Shown here: piece after piece, positions 58,308 to 64,000 of the stretch | Position numbering within the stretch: the stretch's first letter is position 1 | How the letters are laid out: the number at the start of each line of letters is the position of its first letter | Source of the DNA: Dioscorea cayenensis subsp. rotundata | Taxonomy: Eukaryota; Streptophyta; Magnoliopsida; Dioscoreales; Dioscoreaceae | Reading direction: 5' to 3' | DNA length: 64,000 nt | Assembly: GCF_009730915.1 (NCBI RefSeq) | Contig: NC_052472.1 | Span: 18,568,382 to 18,632,381 of the forward strand | Program-made: the position numbers and the translations under genes | Notes under the pieces: generated by a model | What the model was told of the DNA's origin: nothing | Database searches by the model: none | What the model saw: only the letters and a program-made list of their open reading frames with translations

Positions 58308-58700
58308 GGTAAAAATCTCAGATAGGGACCCTGTAAGTAGGTCAGGTTGCCCTTTTAGTTCCCTTTATTACAATTTATCCTTAGGAAGTACCTTTATTTT
58401 TTCAATTAATCAATGTCAGTCTGGATCTTAACAAACGTTGGGTTTTCCGTCAGATTATGCTGATGTGGCTTTTTTTATCATTAGAATATTATTAAAATAA
58501 TCTAACTAAGTCACGTGGGGACACTTAACTAACTAACACACAAACTTAGCTTATCGGATCCGGTTGGATCCGGATCCGATAAGCATAAGTCACCATTATC
58601 TTTCTTCTTCACCATGTAACCATAATCCCCATTTCCTCTTCACCTTGTCCCCTTCCCCTCAACCCCACCCCGGTAACCCAACCATGAATGAAATCCAGTT
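58308..58700 (+). repeat. Left inverted arm of the foldback element
   Basis: Pairs with 59395-59787. Similarity weakens inward, near CCCCACCCC. Confidence 0.8.
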
Positions 58701-59394
58701 GCCGCCCATCACAGAAAGCCAAACACCATCCGTCGTCGTCCACAATGGTTCCTCCATTGCTAACACAATCGTCCTTCATCTCCTGCAAAAACTTCCATTA
58801 CTCATCCATTACTCATCTAGTGGCCGCCACCACAGAGAAGCAAGATTCATGATTCTCCATCTACTTTGTAGTTTTTAATCCATTTATTTTGTGATAGTTG
58901 GAGTTTGTATTATTGATCAAATAGATGCATGTAATTGGAAATGGCTTATTTATCTTCAAAAGCTCACTCTGGTTTTTGTATTTGTATTCCATTTGATGTT
59001 CTAACTACAAAATTTTCAGCAGAATGTTCTGATTATAAAATTAGCATTGAAAATATGAAAAATTACCAAATGTTCATCAATAAGAATTCATCATCTTTAA
59101 AACCATTGCTATCAACTGAGCAAAATAAGTTTTGATTTCACTGAAAATATGAAAATTACAAAATTAGCATATGATCTTTTACAATCAGTTGCACAAAATA
59201 TGCATTAAAGTCGATCACAACAAAAATCTGATTTCACAATTAACATATTGACTTCCACTGACCATTTCCCACCGTATATGTTGTAAATACCTCCACAGAT
59301 CTCTCGCTTCGTTGTTGTGGACTGTGATTGTCGAAGGACCTCAACATTGATGATGTTGTCCTCTCAGTCAGGGTGATGAAGCTTAAGGAAGGTA

Positions 59395-59787
59395 GGTCCT
59401 CCCAATTGCTGAATTTCACTCGTGGGGGGTGGGGTCGAGAGGAGGGGGACGAGGTGAAGAGGAAATGGGGATTAGGTTTACCTGGTGAAGAAGAAAGGTA
59501 ATGAGGACTTATGCTTATCGAATCCGGGTTGGATCCGGATCCGATAAGCTAAGTTTGTGTGTTTGTTAGTTAAGTGTCCCATGTGGCTTAGCTAAATTAT
59601 TTTAATAATATTCTAATGATAAAGAAAGCCATGTTAGCACAACCTAACGGAAAACCCAACGTCTGTTAAGGTCTGGATTGAAATTGCCCAATTAGAAAAA
59701 TAGAGGAATTTCCTGAAGACAAATCTTAATAGAGGAACTAAAGGGGCAACCTAACCTACTTACAGGGACCTACCTGAGATTTTTATT
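59395..59787 (-). repeat. Right inverted arm of the foldback element
   Basis: Reverse complement of 58308-58700 with scattered substitutions and small indels. Confidence 0.8.
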
Positions 59788-59796
59788 GTATTTTTT

Positions 59797-60770
59797 CATA
59801 TATTTGATGAATTATTAATTTATATTTTCGTTGGGTGCTAAAGAATTTCAAAATAAATTATTTTTTATATATTTAGCAAAATTATTAATTTAGCATATTA
59901 GCCAAGGTCAAGTTTAGAAAAAATATTATTTAAACAAAGTTATTAATTTATCAAATATTCATAAATCAAGATTTTATTGTATATATATAACCACTGCATC
60001 AAACAAACTTGGTTTACACCTTAATTGCCTAAACTAATTATGTAATTTTGAGCAATGCTATATTTACATATTAGATTTGATGTGGATGGCAAGTTGACAT
60101 TTACATCATGACATTTACATCATGATCCACATCATTATGTTATAATTTTGTCTTCATTTTACAATGAATTTAAAATCATAAAAATCAAAAGAATATATTT
60201 TTAAAAAAATGATGGGCCGTGATAAGAATATTTTGGTGTAAAAGCAAGGCAATACCTGGCATGAGCCAATTCTAAAGAACTATTTATGGTCCAATGCCTT
60301 CACAAGAGTCTCACATGTGTGGTACCTTCAGGACCAATTTGATATATGTCATCATTTCCTAGTGTTTGAGCTCAAGAGGCATGTCTATTGAGCCACAATG
60401 TCCCTGATGCTTAAAAAACAGTAGAGTGCAAGCTATTCAAGCCTGATATTTGCCATCAACACCATTCGGATAGGGCATTACTGGCATCTAGCCATTAGGG
60501 TTCTTTTTTTTTTTAATAATTATTTATGAATTATTTTAAGAGAAAAATTGGTTAAATACTTCAGAAAAAAATATGAAATTAGGCTTGTGCGCTTATACAC
60601 TCATTTTTTTTAAAATAATATTTATGGTTTTGATAAACGGACTATTATAAGATCTATGATATTTTCAAAATGATAAAATATTAAAGAACTTCTTCTTTTG
60701 GCGTGTTGGCGTGAGCTAGTTTTTTTAGTTTTTTTCTCTCTTAAAAACTTTCTCTCATTTTTTTAGAAGT
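59797..60770. other. Intergenic DNA without recognised genes
   Basis: AT-rich. GACATTTACATCAT occurs twice in tandem at about 60093-60122. The 60230-60510 stretch is less AT-biased but has no usable reading frame. Confidence 0.45.
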
Positions 60771-60779
60771 CTTCTACTT

Positions 60780-60900
60780 TTATAGTGTTTTTTTGTTTTC
60801 ACATTCTTTATGACACTTTTGTTAAACTTTGACTCTTGAATCTGCATCCATTTCTTCTTTTTTTTTCTAATAAATGTGATGGTTTATCCACTTAAAAAAA
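60780..60900 (+). mobile_element. Probable LINE 3' tail
   Basis: AATAAA at 60869-60874 is followed by GTGATGGTTTATCCACTT and an A-run, the same arrangement as in LINE-b at 5138-5175. Upstream sequence is too worn to show a protein domain. Confidence 0.4.
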
Positions 60901-61689
60901 TCTTTGCAATAAGTTTTAATATTATGTGTACTCTTTTAGAGATGAGAAAAACTTCTTTAAAATTAAAAAGATGTCCTGATATTTTTTTTAAAACACTGTC
61001 CCACTATTCCTCAATTTTTGTAAATATTTTATTGGGTCACCTAATCACCTTTGCTGGTTAACGGTGATTCATGTATTTTTTTTTTTTTATTATTTTTTTA
61101 GTTCTTGTATTTTGTTCATGTTTCCTCCACTCTTTTTCTTCTTTAATATATTCCTAATATATTTTTGATGATTTATTTTAAAAAAAAAGATTTTTTGTCG
61201 GATAATAAAATTTTCAAATCATATATTTGTATACAGTTTTTATTTTTTTTGTAAATGATTATAAATAACGGAAATCTCCCTTACACAATGTCTATAATTT
61301 TATTTTATGCATTTATTTATTTATTTATTTGAATAATAATGAATAAAGCAAAAAAACAAATTAAAACAAATAAATATAAAGTTATAATTGCTAGTGGAAT
61401 ATATGCACCCATATCTATGTATATGTATAAATAGCCATGATGGTGTTTCAGGGTGGAAATTTGCTGGCAAAGGAGGAACGATGATAGGGCTGCTTGCCCA
61501 AGTGGCCTTCAATATTTCAATCCAAACCTAGTATCTACAACCAATTGAATTTTTCTTTTTTCGTTTTAAGTTATGTTTAAGTTGTATTAAATCTAATCCA
61601 ACACTTTTTTTCTCAAAAAAAAAAAAAAAAAATTGCGATTTCAATTAAACATTATAAGCACTTATTTTTTATTTTTTATATAAGTCAAA
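60901..61689. other. AT-rich intergenic DNA
   Basis: No gene is recognised. It contains ATTT repeats near 61310-61331. Confidence 0.5.
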
Positions 61690-61906
61690 CACCAAATCAA
61701 AAAATAAATAATCAGATACAGAGGTGCACCAGTTGCAGTGACTTAAATGTCCTTCTAGAAATAAACCCTTTCCGGTTTAAGATGGTTTGAATGACCTGTT
61801 AGAATGCACCAGTTACGATGACTTAGTATAATGCGAGTTGAGAGACTCAAACTAGATCTCTCAATCACATTATATAGTAGTTATCATTAAGTTAGGCCAC
61901 GATTTT
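61690..61906 (-). mobile_element. Probable tRNA-derived SINE, minus strand
   Basis: Read on the minus strand, the head GTGGCCTAACTTAATG (A-box like, 61885-61901) is followed by TAGTTTGAGTCTCTC (B-box like, 61840-61854) at tRNA-like spacing. The body contains two related words with GCACCAGTT...TGACTTA (61725-61748 and 61805-61825). The 3' end is AT-rich. No target duplication was found. Confidence 0.45.
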
Positions 61907-62590
61907 TTTATAACATCTTATTTGAAAAATGACAACTATTCATCTCTAAATTAATCATTGTCAATGCATATAATGAATGTGAAATGAAAGTTTAGCATTT
62001 ATTTTATTAAAAATTTATTAATAATTATCTTTATTGAATTTCAGAAACTTATTGACCATAAAATAAAATTCAAAAAGTTAAAAAGGCAGTCCTTAAAAAT
62101 TTATTTTTTGCAAAAGATAAAATATAAATATACAAAAAGTATTTACTTCCAAAAATAATGTTAATACATGAAATTATATAAAAATTAAAAAATTAAAATG
62201 AACTGCCAAATGCTTGTTTTGTCTTTCTACAAGGGAACCAAATAAGCATATTCTCCAAAATATAAACGCATTAAAAATAGTAATTAAAAAAAATATAAAG
62301 ACCAATTCATTCAGGGACTAAAATGCAATTTACTTCCTGCAAACAAAATATTCATGTACTTTCCCATGTACCACAAATTATTTCCTAATCTATTTTAAAA
62401 TAAAAAAATAAATTATGGCATTCCAGTAAATTTCCATCCAAACAGGGTCAAACGAAAATTTTTTTGCCACGTGGCACCAATCTCTCAACAAAAAAACTCA
62501 TTTCAAAATTCAAAATCCCCCTCCAAAACCAAACGTCTTCAGTTCCACCGTTAACGCCGTTAACTTCTCCGTCACGTTCTCCGTCATCTT
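61907..62590. other. Upstream region of the beta-tubulin gene
   Basis: AT-rich to about 62455, then a C-rich stretch with GCCACGTGGC (62466-62475), a perfect palindrome containing the CACGTG G-box, about 125 bases before the TATA box. No other gene is seen. Confidence 0.5.
62466..62475. promoter_or_regulatory. G-box in the tubulin promoter
   Basis: GCCACGTGGC is a full 10-bp palindrome with the CACGTG core bound by plant bZIP and bHLH factors. It lies about 125 bases upstream of the TATA box. Use in vivo is an inference. Confidence 0.5.
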
Positions 62591-62596
62591 CTCCGT

Positions 62597-62603
62597 TATA
62601 TAA
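62597..62603 (+). promoter_or_regulatory. TATA box of the beta-tubulin gene
   Basis: TATATAA in CGTTATATAAACCCC, about 95 bases upstream of the start codon. The leader between is C-rich and typical of highly expressed plant genes. Confidence 0.7.
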
Positions 62604-62696
62604 ACCCCTCTCACCATCACCATTCTCTTCATTCCAACCTCCAAACCCTCAAACGTCTCCTGCGCCGGCGCGGCCACGACCTTCCGATCATCGACG

Positions 62697-64000
62697 ATGA
62701 GAGAGATCCTGCACATCCAGGGCGGGCAGTGCGGGAACCAGATAGGCGCGAAGTTCTGGGAAGTTGTGTGCGCGGAGCACGGGATTGATTCCACTGGACG
62801 GTACTCCGGCAACTCGTCGTTGCATCTGGAGCGCATCAATGTCTACTACAACGAGGCGAGTTGCGGTCGCTTCGTTCCGAGGGCGGTGCTGATGGACCTT
62901 GAGCCGGGGACGGTGGACTCCGTCCGATCGGGGCCGTATGGGCAGATCTTTCGGCCTGATAACTTTGTGTTTGGGCAGTCCGGTGCGGGAAACAACTGGG
63001 CTAAAGGGCATTATACGGAGGGAGCGGAACTCATTGATTCGGTTCTTGATGTTGTGAGGAAGGAGGCTGAGAACTGTGATTGTTTGCAAGGTTTTGATCC
63101 TTTTTTTTTTTGTGATGGTTTTGGGGATGAGTATGATCTGCTTGATGTTTTGGTTTTGATGTGATCTTGTTTTGTTTTTTTGTTTTTCCTATAATTTTCT
63201 TTTTATATTTATAGAAATCTTTACAAATTCCGCACTGGATTTGGGTAGAAATAGAGAAATTTCAATTCATCATTTTTCTTTATGTATATATTAAGTCTAT
63301 GCAATTTGATCTGTTTCTTTGATATATGATTTTTTTTATTTATGAAAATGGTTTAAAATGTTTGGTGTTTTGCTTTAGATTTGATCTTTTGTGTTGATTC
63401 TTTGGTTTTGAAATTTTTTATCCCTTTTTTTAAAATCTGTTTATCAATTTTGTTTCTACTGTTTTGAAAATCTCCACGCTGGATTTGGTAAAAAAAGTTT
63501 CTTTACTGGTTTTTCATGCTTTGTGTTTTTCCCCTCTTGAAATGTATTAGCTCTTTCGAATCTAAATATTGTCACAATTTGGTATGCTTTGATGGTTTCT
63601 AGTATCAATCTGTTGAGTTGATCTTCAGACTTTCTTGATCATTGAATCTTTTTAATGTTTCTTGATTTCTTATTATCTTTGTTGTGCAATTATATGCATG
63701 ATTAATGAAATATCACAAATGGTGCAAGAAATTTCTTTGCATTTTTGTCTTTTTTTTTTTTGTTGAATCCTTTATAACTTTTGATTGATGATTATATTAA
63801 CTTTCATTATCTTGATTTTTTTTCTTTCAGGATTTCAGGTTTGTCACTCTCTGGGAGGTGGCACAGGGTCCGGAATGGGCACATTGCTGATATCAAAGAT
63901 AAGGGAAGAGTACCCGGACCGAATGATGCTGACCTTCTCTGTCTTCCCGTCTCCAAAAGTCTCTGACACTGTGGTGGAGCCTTACAATGCTACACTTTCT
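62697..64000 (+). CDS. TUBB: Beta-tubulin, exon 1 and part of exon 2
   Basis: Beta subunit of the microtubule alpha-beta dimer; it binds exchangeable GTP. Exon 1 is 62697-63090 (131 codons plus one base), and exon 2 starts at 63831 after a TTTCTTTCAG acceptor and runs out of the window. The protein starts with the MREI tetrapeptide, the signal for tubulin mRNA autoregulation, followed by [18 protein letters not shown]. Further landmarks are [27 protein letters not shown], and in exon 2 the tubulin GTP-binding motif GGGTGSG and [19 protein letters not shown]. Intron 1 after CDCLQG is the conserved plant position. No defect is seen in the visible part. The reading frame that runs past the donor at 63091 is intron, not protein. 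Confidence 0.97.

Larger units (their letters stand above)
58308..59787. mobile_element. Foldback Mutator-like element with about 390-bp inverted ends
   Basis: A 1,480-bp element whose first and last roughly 390 bases are inverted copies of each other. Shared landmarks are AAAAATCTCAG, CTGTAAGTAGGT, ACGTTGGGTTTTCCGT, ATCATTAGAATATTATTAAA and CACACAAACTTAGC. Inside each arm is a further palindrome built on TTATCGGATCC (58549-58584 and 59513-59550). The flanks GTATTTTTT at 58299-58307 and 59788-59796 form a 9-bp target duplication, the Mutator length. The interior has a 104-codon frame (58564-58878) that is proline- and serine-rich, starts inside the arm, and is probably not a gene. No transposase is seen, so it is non-autonomous. 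Confidence 0.85.

Noticed and set aside
58564-58878. 104-codon frame as a gene captured by the foldback element
   Set aside because: It starts inside the inverted arm, is of low complexity and resembles no known family, so there is no support for a captured gene.
62510-63089. Minus-strand frames of 109 and 133 codons
   Set aside because: Antisense shadows of the tubulin leader and exon 1. The plus strand is unmistakably beta-tubulin.
63091-63164. Extension of tubulin exon 1 beyond codon 131
   Set aside because: The plus-strand frame runs on to a stop at 63164, but CAAG/GTTTTG at 63090 is the conserved intron position and exon 2 continues in phase at 63831.
1-64000. CRISPR arrays, bacterial operons, integrons or phage modules
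   Set aside because: The window is plant nuclear DNA. The only regular repeats are microsatellites, LRR coding repeats and transposon ends.

Overview
This is nuclear DNA of a flowering plant. The evidence is intron-containing genes for beta-tubulin, an actin-depolymerizing factor and an LRR receptor kinase, a local family of LRR receptor-like proteins (RLPs), Ty1-copia elements primed by initiator tRNA-Met, L1-type LINEs, tRNA-derived SINEs and plant DNA transposons. Intergenic DNA is very AT-rich. The species cannot be read from the sequence. Two runs of N (14000-14999 and 47745-48744) are each exactly 1,000 bases, so they are scaffold placeholders and not measured gap sizes.

Layout. 1-8.7 kb: a decayed RLP cluster on the + strand (3' fragment, short 5' fragment, near full-length pseudogene) separated by two degenerate LINEs. 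8.8-14.0 kb: a fairly young but broken Ty1-copia element on the - strand running into gap 1. 15.0-19.7 kb: AT-rich DNA without genes. 19.7-23.9 kb: a 13-exon LRR receptor-like pseudokinase gene on the + strand with three single-base exon indels. 25.5-28.9 kb: the best preserved RLP (- strand, 1,029 open codons), whose transmembrane tail lies beyond a one-base frameshift. 29.5-47.7 kb: a transposon graveyard with a truncated LINE, a Mutator-type MITE with 9-bp target duplications, CACTA-like termini, a long degenerate LINE, and a second LINE carrying a hAT-type MITE and a whole degraded copia element. 48.7-51.7 kb: another RLP (- strand) with clustered frameshifts, entering gap 2. 52.5-54.7 kb: reverse-transcriptase relics, a Stowaway-like MITE and a SINE. 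55.2-56.2 kb: an intact 139-residue ADF gene. 56.5-56.8 kb: a SINE inserted in a LINE tail. 58.3-59.8 kb: a 1.48-kb foldback Mutator-like element. 62.6-64.0 kb: the 5' part of a beta-tubulin gene.

How the genes relate. The tubulin and ADF genes are housekeeping cytoskeleton genes. The RLPs and the LRR kinase are cell-surface proteins; the RLPs resemble those used in pathogen or peptide perception, although no ligand can be inferred. The RLP copies form a classic birth-and-death cluster: they share 5' and 3' flanks, lie on both strands, and show every stage of decay. Many disruptions in the better preserved receptor genes are one-base changes in short homopolymers, so true pseudogenisation and consensus errors must be separated before any copy is called dead. 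I found no convincing new system. The most interesting observations are a short self-complementary motif next to AATAAA at the ends of several LINE copies, the three-layer nesting at 40-48 kb, and the palindrome-rich foldback transposon at 58.3 kb.
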